Shown in pieces: positions 26,816-36,154 of a stretch of DNA of 45,775 bases. The stretch lies in NCBI GenBank assembly GCA_903840265.1, contig CAIMFH010000170.1:1-45775 (forward strand). The letters are read 5' to 3'. The notes beneath the pieces were generated by a model, which was not told the origin of the DNA, made no database searches, and saw nothing but the letters and a program-made list of their open reading frames with translations. The stretch is from an uncultured Schlesneria sp. GTDB lineage: Bacteria; Planctomycetota; Planctomycetia; Planctomycetales; Planctomycetaceae. Both the position numbers and the translations under genes were made by a program. The stretch's first letter is position 1. Each line of letters starts with the position of its first letter.

Positions 26816-27334
26816 ATGTCGCACGGGAACCATGACCCGTTTCGGATGGGATTTCTGACGGCTGTCGAAGACGCGGAACGCGGATTTGTGGGGGGCCTGC
26901 TGATAACCAATCGGTTTGGCCGCCCGCTCGAATTCCAATGTACCGCGCCCGTCAAGCCGAATCGGGCTCAACAAATCCTATACGGACCGACGCTGCGACC
27001 TTTCGTCCTGGGCGAACTGCTCGGTCGTACGTTGATCGATAAGATCGGCGTCAAACCGCATCTGGTCCTGCTCGAGACCGACGAGATCATTGACTTGCGT
27101 CAGCACGTCTCGATCCCGGTTGCGTTCTTCGTCAACAAGATCACCGATGAGTCGACTCAGTTGCCGCTGGGAAAACTCGGGATCGCGTTCCATCCCGACT
27201 ACCTCGCTGATCGCGAAGAGATGGTCCGTCATGCCAAGGCGATCCCGGTGGATGCCGACATGCGTGAACCGTTCGAGCGAATCCGCGAAGCACTCGCAGA
27301 AACGATCCGACTTGGCACGGCGCGAACCGCTTGA
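26816..27334 (+). CDS. conserved-looking hypothetical protein upstream of SNF2 helicase
   Basis: Not recognised. The 173-residue product contains well-formed alternating hydrophobic segments: [47 protein letters not shown] and [11 protein letters not shown], shown here in parts. It is soluble in appearance, with no signal peptide and a helical, charged C-terminus. ATG 26816 has AAGGA 7 nt upstream; the frame stays open to 26711 but without a good start. The SNF2 helicase starts 17 bp after its stop, so the pair is probably co-transcribed and may work together. A nuclease or DNA-binding role would be a guess. Confidence 0.65.
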   Translation: MSHGNHDPFRMGFLTAVEDAERGFVGGLLITNRFGRPLEFQCTAPVKPNRAQQILYGPTLRPFVLGELLGRTLIDKIGVKPHLVLLETDEIIDLRQHVSIPVAFFVNKITDESTQLPLGKLGIAFHPDYLADREEMVRHAKAIPVDADMREPFERIREALAETIRLGTARTA

Positions 27335-27351
27335 TTGGAAGGATGGATCCA

Positions 27352-29307
27352 ATGAAGGACGATTCGCTCCGGATGCTTGATGATATGATCGCTCGGCGCT
27401 CTCCCAATCGCCAGAGTGACGGCGCGGTTCCAGCCCCCCACATGAACCTGGAATCTTCTGGCGACTCACTCGATGAATTATTATCAGAAGTCCCGTGCGA
27501 ACAGGTTTCTCTTGGGGTCTCCGCTGGAATCTATTCGTCGGGACTGAATGTCGCGCTCCAGCGATGGGCGCAGGTCGAAACCGAATCGATCGTCGCACCC
27601 AAATCGCCCTCGCTGATGCCCCCTTGGAAGCCGCATCGTCAGAAAGTCACCACGTTCGGGATCACCTTTCCCGAAGGTGTTTCGTTGCTGACTCAACCGG
27701 CGACACCAGAGAAAGATAAGAAAGCCAAGACTGAAGAGAGCGACGACGAAGAAGAACTGGTTTCGATCGAGCCACCACGACCAACGTCGTTGATGGACGA
27801 AGCCACACTCGCGGAAGCCAAGAAAAAGCTGACCCGGCTCAAGCCGCCTGATGATGCGCTGTCGATCGAAGATCGGCTGTTTTATCTCCTGCAACCCCCG
27901 CTGCAATCGTGGCTGGGTGGGCAGGAAATGATCATGCCGTTCGAGCCGTTCCCCTACCAATACGAGGGAATCGGCTGGCTCTTCTCGAAGTCTGCAGCTC
28001 TACTCGCCGACGAAATGGGTCTCGGCAAGACCATGCAGACGATCACGGCGATCCGTCTGCTCGTCCGTAGTGGCCAGGTTCGACGCGTGCTCCTCGTCTG
28101 CCCTAAGCCACTGCTCCCGAACTGGCAACGCGAATTCCGCACGTGGGCGGAAGAACTTCCCTTCGTGGTTGTCGAGGGTGACAGCGAACGTCGTCGGCTG
28201 ACCTGGACCATGCCCGGCGTTCCCATACTGATCGTAAACTACGAATCACTGGTACGAGACTTCGCGGCATTCGGCGAAGGCGAGTTTCCTAAGTTCGATC
28301 TTGTCGTGCTCGACGAAGCGCAGCGCATCAAGAATCGCACTTCGCGAACGGCAGAAACCGCTCGCGCCTTGCCACGTCGACGCAGTTGGGCGCTGACCGG
28401 AACGCCGATCGAAAATCGCCCCGAAGAACTCGGCGCTCTTTACGAGTTCCTGGAGATCGTCCCCCCGAACGCGAGCCCAGATCTGCGCCAGCTTCAGTTT
28501 CTCGCCAAGCAGTTCATCCTGCGACGCACCAAGAATCTGGTGATGAAGGATATGCCACCGCGACTGGACCGCGATGAGTACCTGGAACTGCTGCCCGCTC
28601 AGAAATACGCATACGAAAAGGCGGAAAAAGAAGGCATCATCCAGCTGAATGATTTGGGCGATTCGATTACGGTTCAGCACGTTTTCGAACTTGTGCTCCG
28701 ATTAAAGCAGATCACGAACTTCGATCCGCTGACCGGTGAAAGCGCCAAGCTGGATCGGCTCGAAGCAGACATGGAAGAAATCGCAGCCAGCGGTGGCAAG
28801 GCGATTCTATTCAGTCAATGGACCAAGGTTCTCGACTGGCTGGCCAAGCCGATGGAAAAGTATGGCGCGCTGCTCTATCACGGCGGCATCCCGACCAAGC
28901 ATCGCGAACCCATCCTGACGAAATTCAAAGAAGACCCGAACTCGCACATCATCCTGATGAGCTACGGAACCGGGGCGGTCGGCCTGAATCTGCAGTTTGC
29001 CGGTTACGTCTTCCTGTTTGACCGCTGGTGGAATCCGGCGATCGAAGATCAGGCGATCAATCGCGCCCATCGCATCGGCTGCAAAAGTCAGGTGATTGTG
29101 ACGCGATTCATTTCCAAAGACACCATCGAAGAGCGCATCGATAAAGTGCTGACGGAAAAGCGCGAACTGTTCGCTCGAATCTTAGGCGAAGGGGACGACT
29201 GCAATCAGTCGCTCAGCATGAACGCGTCAGAAATCTTCGGCCTGTTCGACCTGAAAGCCCGTCACGGCAAAGGAACGAAAAATATCGGCCGCAACAAGAG
29301 CGCGTGA
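27352..29307 (+). CDS. SNF2-family DNA-dependent ATPase/helicase
   Basis: An SF2 Swi2/Snf2-type translocase of 651 residues. After a variable N-terminal segment of about 200 residues, including an acidic stretch near 125, the ATPase core shows [11 protein letters not shown] (Walker A, about 218), [10 protein letters not shown] (DEAH-like box, about 319) and [13 protein letters not shown]. The C-terminal lobe shows [13 protein letters not shown] and [22 protein letters not shown] (given here in part), with the arginine finger. Such enzymes move along duplex DNA and displace proteins; bacterial members affect transcription recycling or repair. ATG 27352 has AAGGA 8 nt upstream and is preferred to TTG 27331 or ATG 27343. 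Confidence 0.93.
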   Translation: MKDDSLRMLDDMIARRSPNRQSDGAVPAPHMNLESSGDSLDELLSEVPCEQVSLGVSAGIYSSGLNVALQRWAQVETESIVAPKSPSLMPPWKPHRQKVTTFGITFPEGVSLLTQPATPEKDKKAKTEESDDEEELVSIEPPRPTSLMDEATLAEAKKKLTRLKPPDDALSIEDRLFYLLQPPLQSWLGGQEMIMPFEPFPYQYEGIGWLFSKSAALLADEMGLGKTMQTITAIRLLVRSGQVRRVLLVCPKPLLPNWQREFRTWAEELPFVVVEGDSERRRLTWTMPGVPILIVNYESLVRDFAAFGEGEFPKFDLVVLDEAQRIKNRTSRTAETARALPRRRSWALTGTPIENRPEELGALYEFLEIVPPNASPDLRQLQFLAKQFILRRTKNLVMKDMPPRLDRDEYLELLPAQKYAYEKAEKEGIIQLNDLGDSITVQHVFELVLRLKQITNFDPLTGESAKLDRLEADMEEIAASGGKAILFSQWTKVLDWLAKPMEKYGALLYHGGIPTKHREPILTKFKEDPNSHIILMSYGTGAVGLNLQFAGYVFLFDRWWNPAIEDQAINRAHRIGCKSQVIVTRFISKDTIEERIDKVLTEKRELFARILGEGDDCNQSLSMNASEIFGLFDLKARHGKGTKNIGRNKSA

Positions 29308-29336
29308 TCGAGACGATCTCCCCTTCATTCTTCCCC

Positions 29337-29371
29337 TTTTGCGTCTCTGCGCCTTTGCGTCTTTGCGTTGA
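29337..29371 (+). repeat. TTTGCGTCTCTGCG-type repeat, forward copy
   Basis: The stretch TTTTGCGTCTCTGCGCC followed by TTTGCGTCTTTGCGTT is a degenerate internal repeat. It also recurs in inverted form about 70 bp to the right (29439-29473), and a short partial copy (TTGCGTCTCTGCGTGG) occurs at 34716-34731. Confidence 0.6.
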
Positions 29372-29438
29372 TAACCCTCAAATTCAGCAAAGAAGACCAC
29401 GGACGGTTCAAATGAACTCTGTCCTGTCTGCATGCGGA

Positions 29439-29473
29439 TTTAACGCAAAGTCGCGGAGACGCAAAGGAAGAGG
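29439..29473 (-). repeat. TTTGCGTCTCTGCG-type repeat, inverted copy
   Basis: Read on the minus strand this gives CCTTTGCGTCTCCGCGACTTTGCGTTAAA. It matches the forward copy at 29337-29371 apart from a few bases. The pair could form a large cruciform or be the ends of a small non-autonomous element. Confidence 0.6.
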
Positions 29474-29477
29474 ACAA

Positions 29478-29560
29478 GTAGGGCGTGTGCAGTCTTCGGA
29501 ACACGCCATCTTCTCCCACGAAACGTGGATGGTGCGTTCCGAAGACTGCACGCACCCTAC
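29478..29560. repeat. 33-bp palindromic repeat element (REP/MITE-like)
   Basis: The arms 29478-29510 and 29528-29560 are inverted repeats matching at 29 of 33 positions. All four differences are transitions, so RNA pairing would keep G-U pairs in one orientation. The centre (29511-29527) contains CCACG-AAA-CGTGG, extending the hairpin. It lies between convergent genes, where such elements usually accumulate. Confidence 0.75.
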
Positions 29561-29676
29561 TAGTCCAATGCAGCTAATTTGGAGTGTTCGCCGCAGGCTC
29601 CATTTTCATGGAGAACTCTCGTTTTCAAGGCTTTTCGACAGCGAGTGGAACACACCACAAAAGAAGAGCTGGACTA

Positions 29677-32328
29677 CTACTTCAGCCGCTCGCGCAATCG
29701 ATGCAGTTCCTGCAACGCTGCGATCGGCGTCATCTCGTCGACTTTCATCTGACGCAGTTCGTCGATGATCGGATGCTCTTCCTCAAAGAGTGAAAGCTGC
29801 AACTCGCGCTTCTTCTGCGTCCGTCGCGCTGGGACTTTCGTTTTGCCAGACTCGTCCACATGGTCGGACTCCAACGTCTCCAGAATTACCTTGGCTCGAT
29901 CCAGGACCGCCCGCGGAACTCCTGCCAACTGGGCGACGTGGATTCCGTAGCTCTTGTGTGCCGACCCGGGAATGATCTTGTGTAGAAAGATCACGTCATC
30001 GGCTTCTTCTCGAACCGCCACGTTCCAGTTGACACATTGCTTCAGCGATTGCGTGAGTTGTGTCAGTTCATGATAGTGCGTCGCGAACAGCGTGCGACAA
30101 CTGATGACATCGTGCAAATATTCTGTGATCGACCACGCCAGCGAAATCCCGTCATAAGTACTGGTCCCGCGGCCGATCTCATCCAGAATCACCAAGCTTT
30201 GCTTGGTGGCGGCGTTCAGGATGCGTGCGGTCTCGGTCATTTCGACCATGAACGTACTTTGCCCCTTACCAAGTTCGTCGCTGGCGCCAACACGAGCGAA
30301 AATACGATCGGCGATTCCGATGCGAGCCGACTTGGCGGGAACAAACGACCCGATCTGAGCCATCACCGTCAGCAGCGCTGCCTGGCGAATATAAGTGCTC
30401 TTACCGGCCATGTTGGGGCCGGTGATGAGTTGGATCAGCCCCGAAGTTGCGATCGCCTCTGCAGAAGCCTGGCCGTCTTCCTGGGCGGCAGGGATACCGA
30501 TGCTGACATCATTTGGAACGAATTCACCCGATGGCTTCAGACGATCCAGAACGGGATGGCGGCCTTCGCTGATGTCGAGAATCGGATCACTCGTGATCTC
30601 GGGGCGGCAATAGCGAGCACTCACCGCCAGCGTTGCCAATGCGGCTAGCACATCGATTTCCGCAAGCACTTCGGCATTGTCTCGTAATCGCGGCGACTGC
30701 ACAGCGACTCGCTCACGCAGGCCGGTGAACAACTCCTGCTCCAGTTGCACCGCTTGACCTTCAGCTCGCAGGACTTTGTCCTCGTACTCTTTCAGCGCCG
30801 GTGTAATGAAACGTTCATAGTTCTTCAGCGTCTGCTTACGAATGTATTCCGGCGGCACCTTTTCAGCCTGCGCAGCAGTGCACTCCAGGTAGTAGCCGAA
30901 GACTTTGTTGAACCCGACCTTCAAGTTGGGAATGCCCGTTCGCTCTATTTCGGAAGCCTGATACCGAACAATCCAGTCTTTACCGCCGCGAGCCAGATCG
31001 CGCCATTCATCAAGCTGCGCGTGATAGCCGTCCCGGATCAAGCCGCCGTCCGTCGTCAGCATCGGCGGTTCATCGACAAGTGCGGTCTCGATGTCGGTTC
31101 GAATCTCGGGACAAAGATCGAGCTTCGTTTCCAGTTCGATCAGTCGAGCCGCAGCACGCCCCGACAGCTTTGCTTTCAGCTTGGGCAGCAGGGCCAGCGT
31201 GCGGGCCAGACAAGCCAGATCTCGAGGCGAGCATCGACCAGTCGCGACGCGAGCCGTCAGTCTCTGCATATCATAGGCGTTCTGCAGTTGCTCGCGCAGA
31301 TCGCGGCAGAACATGGAATCAGTCGTCAGCTCTTCAACCGCATCCAGACGCAAATTGATTCGAGCCGGATCCGTCAGTGGATTCGACAGCCATTCCCCCA
31401 GCAAGCGCGCTCCCATCGGCGTGACAGTCTCGTCGATGACCGCCAGCAGACTCCCTGCACGTTCGCCGTTACGCAGCGTTTGCGTCAGTTCCAGGCTGCG
31501 ACGAGTCGCCTCGTCGATCAGTAGACTTGTGCCGCGGCGATAAGGCTCCAGCCGTGTGATGTGCCCCAGGCTGCTTCGCTGTGTCTCACGCAGATAGTCA
31601 AGCAGTGCTCCCGCGGCGGTAACTCCGGGAGTGTGTTCATCAATATCAAAACCAGATAATGTTCGCGTTTGAAACTGTTCCAGCAGTAGACGCAGACACT
31701 GATCCGCGGCGAACGACCACGGCGGTCGCTCACTCAGAAATAGGCCGCTCATTCGCGATAACGCCTGAATGACCGGACTTTCGGTGGTTTTGTCGGGAAT
31801 CAAGCATTCGGCCGGATGGATCCGAGCGATTTCATCGAGGACCGCGTCATTGCGCAGATCACTCACAAAGAACCGCCCGGTCGAGACTTCAACCCAGGCC
31901 AGTCCGCAAGAATCTTTCGCTGGAAAGACGCACGCCAGGAAATTGCTCTCTCGCGGATCCAGTAACGAGTCTTCAGTCAACGTTCCCGGAGTAACCACGC
32001 GAGTCACATCGCGTTTGACTGGCCCCTTGGCCAGCTTGGGGTCTTCCATCTGCTCGCAGATGGCAGCACGAAAGCCCGCTCGGACCAGTTTCTGCAGGTA
32101 TCCGTCCAGTTGATGGTACGGAAAGCCAGCCATCGGAATCGGATTGGGCGATCCTTTGTCACGGCTGGTCAGCGTTAAGCCGACCGCTTTCGAAGCCGAA
32201 ACCGCATCTTCGTAGAATAGCTCGTAGAAGTCCCCCATCCGAAACAGAAGAATGGCATTTGGGTGCTGAGCTTTCACCTCGAGATACCGCTGCATCGCGG
32301 GTGTCGGGGTCCGTTCCGTAGTCGTCAT
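29677..32328 (-). CDS. mutS: DNA mismatch repair protein MutS
   Basis: MutS recognises base mismatches and starts repair. The 883-residue protein is full length. The N-terminal mismatch-binding domain has the Phe-x-Glu motif in [11 protein letters not shown] (F and E of the DFYE stretch). Connector, lever and clamp domains follow. The ATPase has GPNMAGKST (about 638), the [11 protein letters not shown] signature region and [15 protein letters not shown]. The C-terminus has the helix-turn-helix dimerisation part and a short helical tail ([14 protein letters not shown]). No mutL is nearby. The ATG at 32328 lacks a clear Shine-Dalgarno; a CTGCGGGAGGG element lies 23 bp upstream. It follows the Rieske gene on the same strand after 99 bp. 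Confidence 0.97.
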   Translation of the reverse strand: MTTTERTPTPAMQRYLEVKAQHPNAILLFRMGDFYELFYEDAVSASKAVGLTLTSRDKGSPNPIPMAGFPYHQLDGYLQKLVRAGFRAAICEQMEDPKLAKGPVKRDVTRVVTPGTLTEDSLLDPRESNFLACVFPAKDSCGLAWVEVSTGRFFVSDLRNDAVLDEIARIHPAECLIPDKTTESPVIQALSRMSGLFLSERPPWSFAADQCLRLLLEQFQTRTLSGFDIDEHTPGVTAAGALLDYLRETQRSSLGHITRLEPYRRGTSLLIDEATRRSLELTQTLRNGERAGSLLAVIDETVTPMGARLLGEWLSNPLTDPARINLRLDAVEELTTDSMFCRDLREQLQNAYDMQRLTARVATGRCSPRDLACLARTLALLPKLKAKLSGRAAARLIELETKLDLCPEIRTDIETALVDEPPMLTTDGGLIRDGYHAQLDEWRDLARGGKDWIVRYQASEIERTGIPNLKVGFNKVFGYYLECTAAQAEKVPPEYIRKQTLKNYERFITPALKEYEDKVLRAEGQAVQLEQELFTGLRERVAVQSPRLRDNAEVLAEIDVLAALATLAVSARYCRPEITSDPILDISEGRHPVLDRLKPSGEFVPNDVSIGIPAAQEDGQASAEAIATSGLIQLITGPNMAGKSTYIRQAALLTVMAQIGSFVPAKSARIGIADRIFARVGASDELGKGQSTFMVEMTETARILNAATKQSLVILDEIGRGTSTYDGISLAWSITEYLHDVISCRTLFATHYHELTQLTQSLKQCVNWNVAVREEADDVIFLHKIIPGSAHKSYGIHVAQLAGVPRAVLDRAKVILETLESDHVDESGKTKVPARRTQKKRELQLSLFEEEHPIIDELRQMKVDEMTPIAALQELHRLRERLK

Positions 32329-32350
32329 TGTGCGAAGAACTTCTGGCTAT

Positions 32351-32361
32351 CTGCGGGAGGG
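32351..32361 (+). repeat. CTGCGGGAGGG element, copy 1
   Basis: An 11-bp word upstream of mutS. It recurs exactly at 41194-41204, upstream of the hybrid kinase, and with one change at 45747-45757, upstream of the class IV aminotransferase. Flanks vary. Confidence 0.4.
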
Positions 32362-32427
32362 TGATCAGGAAGCGTTACAGTACCGATCCGAAGCGACGGC
32401 GTCGAATGTCCCATCAGCATCGCCGTG

Positions 32428-32775
32428 CTATGGCTGCGGCGTCGCAGTTTTGCCGACTTGAATCTGGTCGTCGACGATTCGAACGGGAAAGCTTTCCGTT
32501 CGCACTTTGGACTTTGGATTATCCATCCACAGTCCGTTAGTAATGCAGAAGTTCCAGGCGTGCCAGGGACACACAACATTGTCCCCGTCGACGTAACCCG
32601 ATGAGAGGGAAGCGCCCATGTGGGGACAGCAATCATTGATCGCGTGATAAGCACCGTCTCGCAGAAATACCGCGATCATCCGCCCGTTGACGGGAAACGC
32701 TCGCCCTTCTCCTTCAGGAATCGTGCCGACTTTGGCCACGGTGCAGAACTCATCATCCGACTTCGTCTCGTCCAC
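32428..32775 (-). CDS. small Rieske 2Fe-2S protein
   Basis: A 115-residue single-domain Rieske protein of the NirD/ferredoxin-component type. The cluster-binding motifs are CPHMGASL (Cys and His) and CPWHAWNF (Cys and His), in the usual order with the expected spacing. It has no signal peptide or membrane segment and so is a cytosolic electron carrier or a small subunit of an oxygenase or reductase. No partner enzyme is encoded nearby. It precedes mutS on the same strand (99 bp) and diverges from the second D-aminoacylase gene. Confidence 0.9.
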   Translation of the reverse strand: MDETKSDDEFCTVAKVGTIPEGEGRAFPVNGRMIAVFLRDGAYHAINDCCPHMGASLSSGYVDGDNVVCPWHAWNFCITNGLWMDNPKSKVRTESFPVRIVDDQIQVGKTATPQP

Positions 32776-32983
32776 GAATCTCTCCGCAAAATTGCCGGCA
32801 TTGCGGCCAGCAGCAGCGATTCCAAATTAATCACGACCCGTGTGGCATTTTAGCAATTGAGGCGCAACCCTCGTAGTGTGCGCCGCGATGTCCTACGAGG
32901 CACTTGAATCTGCGGAGCGTCACGATAAATAGCGCATCGCGTGCTCGCTGCCTGTGCCTGCTCCATTAAAGGAGTTTTTTGAT
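32776..32983. promoter_or_regulatory. divergent intergenic region with an 8-bp inverted repeat
   Basis: This 208-bp region lies between divergent Rieske and D-aminoacylase genes. It contains CCTCGTAG (32869-32876) and CTACGAGG (32893-32900) separated by 16 bp. That spacing would suit an operator or a hairpin in a 5' leader, but no known regulator site was recognised. GGAG of the right-hand gene lies about 10 nt before its ATG. Confidence 0.35.
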
Positions 32984-34561
32984 ATGAAGTTCTTCCAAAT
33001 TGCACTTACGCTTTCGTGTCTTTGGGCGGCCATAGCGAACGCGGACGAGCCCGTTAATGCAGATCTGCTGCTGAAAAACGGAACCGTCTATCGCGGCGAC
33101 GGCCTTCCAGGTGAACTCGGTGATGTTGCGGTTCGAGACGGCAAGATCGTCGCAGTGGGACAGTTCCAACTGGGGCAAATCGGTCGCATCGTCGACTGTC
33201 AGGGCCTATGTGTCGCTCCGGGGTTCATCGATCTGCACACCCACAGCGACGATCAGGTTGTTTCACCGACGTTACGTGCCTGCGTCAATTATGTCATCCA
33301 AGGCTGTACGACGTCCGTGACAGGAAACTGCGGCAGCGGTCCTACCAACATCGCCGAATTCTACGCCAAAGTTGACGCCACTGGGGCCGGGACTAACGTC
33401 GCACATCTGGTGCCCCAAGGGTCGTTGCGAGAAAAGGTGATTGGCAACACCAACCGCAAGGCAACGTCCGACGACATCGCCCAGATGAAAGAGTTAGCCG
33501 ACAAGGCGATGAAGGACGGAGCTTGGGGAATGTCCACGGGGCTGATCTATGTCCCCAGCTTCTATGCCGATCTCGAAGAGTTAACCGCGATCGCCGCTGT
33601 CGTCGGAACGCACGGCGGGATCTACGCCAGCCACATCCGTGGCGAAGGGCGTGACTTAATGAGTGCTATCAACGAGGCCCTGCAAATTGGAGCAACCGCG
33701 AAACTACCCGTCCACATCTCGCACTTCAAATCGTCCGGCTCGGAAAACTGGGGGTTGATTCGCCAGGCGGCCGCGGCGATCGAAGCCGCTCGCGAACAGG
33801 GTCGGATAGTCACCGCGGACCAATACCCGTACACGGCCTCCAGCACGTCGCTTGAAGCCACGCTATTTCCAACGTGGGCTCGATCCGGTGGAAACGACGA
33901 CCTGGTGAAGCGATTGGACGATGCCGAAGCAGGTCCCCGGATCAAGCAAGAGGTTCAGCGAGACATCACCCGAGCGGCCGACGGAGCCGCTGTGTTTCTA
34001 GATCGCTATAAGCCTCGGCCCGATTGGGTCGGTAAGAATCTCAAGCAAATCGCCGAAGAAGCCAATCGTCCCGCTCTGGAGATTGCGTGCGAGATCGTGC
34101 GTCACGGTGGAGCGGCCGTCGTCAATTTTTCGATGAGCGAAGAGGACGTTCGATTCGCGATGCAATTGCCCTGGGTCGCCACGGCTTCCGATGGACGATC
34201 TTATCTGCCCAATTCGGATCGACCGCATCCCCGCAGCTATGGGTCTTTCGCTCGCAAGGTCGGCCGCTATGCGATTCGAGATAAAGTCGTCTCGTTAGAG
34301 CACGCAATTCGCAGTGCCAGTGGCCTGCCGGCGGATATTCTCGGCCTAAAAGATCGCGGCTACCTCAAGCAAGGACAAGCGGCGGATATCGTGGTCTTCG
34401 ATCCGGTAAAATACATCGATGAAGCCACATTCGATGAACCGCATCACTATGCCACCGGCGTCCGTTTCGTTTTCGTGAACGGCGTCCCGGCAGTCCACGA
34501 GGGCATTCCCACCGGGGCGTTGGCAGGCCGAGCACTCAGGCATTCGGCCACGACGAAATGA
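32984..34561 (+). CDS. N-acyl-D-amino-acid deacylase family amidohydrolase, secreted (second copy)
   Basis: A 525-residue amidohydrolase paralogous to 4906-6606. It has a short signal peptide (MKFFQIALTLSCLWAAIANA), then DLLLKNGTVYRGDG, the metal site FIDLHTHSD, YASHIRGEG, HISHFKSSG and the C-terminal ATASDGR...HPRSYGSF segment with the catalytic aspartate. It is about 40 residues shorter than the first copy and differs around the substrate region. GGAG lies 10 nt before the ATG at 32984; an earlier in-frame start at 32954 would add ten residues. It is transcribed alone. It probably releases D-amino acids from N-acylated forms outside the cytoplasm. Confidence 0.87.
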   Translation: MKFFQIALTLSCLWAAIANADEPVNADLLLKNGTVYRGDGLPGELGDVAVRDGKIVAVGQFQLGQIGRIVDCQGLCVAPGFIDLHTHSDDQVVSPTLRACVNYVIQGCTTSVTGNCGSGPTNIAEFYAKVDATGAGTNVAHLVPQGSLREKVIGNTNRKATSDDIAQMKELADKAMKDGAWGMSTGLIYVPSFYADLEELTAIAAVVGTHGGIYASHIRGEGRDLMSAINEALQIGATAKLPVHISHFKSSGSENWGLIRQAAAAIEAAREQGRIVTADQYPYTASSTSLEATLFPTWARSGGNDDLVKRLDDAEAGPRIKQEVQRDITRAADGAAVFLDRYKPRPDWVGKNLKQIAEEANRPALEIACEIVRHGGAAVVNFSMSEEDVRFAMQLPWVATASDGRSYLPNSDRPHPRSYGSFARKVGRYAIRDKVVSLEHAIRSASGLPADILGLKDRGYLKQGQAADIVVFDPVKYIDEATFDEPHHYATGVRFVFVNGVPAVHEGIPTGALAGRALRHSATTK

Positions 34562-34792
34562 TCGCTTGGCCGCTTCCAGGTCTTGGGGTCGGGAACTGCG
34601 GAAAAAGTCGATCTGCCGAGAATAGGCAGGTTCGGGGTTTTCTGGAAAGTGCCGCCGTTGTACACTTTTAGCGCTCGCGCAGGGACCGTGCGGCATTGGA
34701 TATTCGAAGCATTCATTGCGTCTCTGCGTGGCCAACCTTGTTCGGATGAGCAAGGTCGTATGAATGGACTGTGAATCGGAAGGGATGCCCTC
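34562..34792. other. intergenic region before the SbcD-like gene
   Basis: This 231-bp region shows a partial TTGCGTCTCTGCG repeat (34716-34731) and GAAGGGA, the likely ribosome site of the gene at 34793. A 63-codon open frame (34583-34774) has no start-site support or recognisable sequence, and I do not call it. Confidence 0.4.
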
Positions 34793-36052
34793 ATGGCCGC
34801 GAAGCCACTTCGGTTGCTGCACGCCGCGAACTTGCGGCTTGATTGCCCGCTCCAGCAGTTTGGCACGTGGACTGATGAAGTTCGTGACATCGTTGAAACC
34901 GCCACGTTCGTCGCGTTCGAGCGGCTGATCAGCTTGGCGATCGAACGTGATGTCGATGCCCTGTTGATTACCGGGAACAGCTTTGATTCCTCGGTCGCCA
35001 GCCTGTCAGCCGAAGTCGCCCTGCGAAATGGCTTTGAACGGCTCAACGAGAGATCCATTCCCGTGTTTGTCACACCGGGCCATTTGGATCCGATTGCCGC
35101 GTGGGACGACATCCCCGCACTCCCCGAGAATGTGACGATTCTGGCCAATGCCGATGACACGCCCGTGGACCTCACTGACCATGGACGACTGCTGGCAACG
35201 CTGCTTCCAGTCACTGCCGATTCCGCGGTGGAACCACATGAGCTCGATAATATTCTGGCCGCGCGATCGACGCATGCCACCGATCGACCATTCGTCATTG
35301 GCCTGGCGTTGCCGATGCGAGAATCGGTCCGAGGCAATCTGGCAACTCGATTCGCCGCGCTGGACTGGCTGGCCTGTGCCGCCGGTGACAATGTCGCGTC
35401 CCACCTGCCGCTGACCGATGGCACAATCAACGCTCAAGAAGGGCCACAAGGACTGTCTGCTGACGAATCCGGCCCGCGCGGCGTGACTCTGCTGGAATTG
35501 GACTCTCAACGTCGAGTCAAGCAGACCACGATTCCACTTTGCCCCGTTCGCTGGGAACAGATCACGCAATCGCTCGATCGAGTCACCAGTAAGGACGATT
35601 TTCTGGAGCGGATGATGGCGGCTGTCGAACGCTTGCCGTCACCACCTGGTGAATTGATGCGCATCGTCCATTGGAAACTGGATCGAACCACCGGCGAATC
35701 CCGCGGTTGGGAGATGGAGTCCGCAATTCAAGAACTGACAGCCAGCCTGACGGAATTGACCGATCAACCCGATGGCTTGCGGTACATCCACCAAATCCAG
35801 CCTCTGGATCCGGATCTGTCGCTGATCGAATCAGCCCATCGTGAATTGCTGACGGAATTCTTGTTGGCTTTGGATCGTCGGACACCCATCGAACGATCAG
35901 CAATGGGCCGCTGGCTGACAGAGGCAAAGTTGAGTGAAGTGATGAAGTCGAATCGCTGGGAATCGTGGGCAGATTCCGTAACGCCAGAAACAGTGGCCGA
36001 GCGGGCTCAGCAACTCGGCTGGCAATGGTTCGCGACAATCGGCAAGAAATAG
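34793..36052 (+). CDS. SbcD/YhaO-like metallophosphoesterase homologue with lost metal ligands
   Basis: A 419-residue protein aligned by eye to the SbcD/Mre11/YhaO nuclease family, which uses two metals held by D-x-H, GD, GNHD, H and GHxH motifs. The framework is clear, but the ligands are replaced. LLHAANLRLD stands for LHxADLHLD (N13 and R15 for Asp and His). LLITGNSFDS stands for the GD motif (N62). TPGHLDP stands for GNHD (H97, L98). No GHxH is visible later. The C-terminal helical capping region is retained. GAAGGGA lies 8 nt before ATG 34793. The SbcC/YhaN-like ATPase gene follows after 102 bp. The protein is most likely a non-catalytic adaptor; family membership is by motif layout only. 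Confidence 0.8.
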   Translation: MAAKPLRLLHAANLRLDCPLQQFGTWTDEVRDIVETATFVAFERLISLAIERDVDALLITGNSFDSSVASLSAEVALRNGFERLNERSIPVFVTPGHLDPIAAWDDIPALPENVTILANADDTPVDLTDHGRLLATLLPVTADSAVEPHELDNILAARSTHATDRPFVIGLALPMRESVRGNLATRFAALDWLACAAGDNVASHLPLTDGTINAQEGPQGLSADESGPRGVTLLELDSQRRVKQTTIPLCPVRWEQITQSLDRVTSKDDFLERMMAAVERLPSPPGELMRIVHWKLDRTTGESRGWEMESAIQELTASLTELTDQPDGLRYIHQIQPLDPDLSLIESAHRELLTEFLLALDRRTPIERSAMGRWLTEAKLSEVMKSNRWESWADSVTPETVAERAQQLGWQWFATIGKK

Positions 36053-36154
36053 GATTGCGTTGTTCCGATTTTGCGATCGGAGATAGCAAGGAGCGTCGCT
36101 CCTGATCTGATCAACGCAGTGGTGACTCGATAGTTTTACAGTGGGGTTTTCCCG

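Larger units (their letters stand above)
29308..29676. other. repeat-rich intergenic region
   Basis: These 369 bp lie between convergent SNF2 and mutS genes and hold no gene. They contain two inverted copies of a TTTGCGTCTCTGCG-type repeat and a long palindrome, listed separately. The remaining right-hand part (29561-29676) shows nothing recognisable. Confidence 0.7.

Noticed and set aside
29677-32328. mutS as part of a mutS-based defence or antirecombination island
   Set aside because: It is a standard full-length mismatch-repair MutS with an intact N-terminal mismatch motif and no mobile or defence genes next to it.
34447-35430. Long minus-strand open frame (327 codons) inside the SbcD-like gene region
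   Set aside because: Ser/Arg-rich composition with no domain pattern; it lies antisense to two genes with clear family motifs and good ribosome sites.
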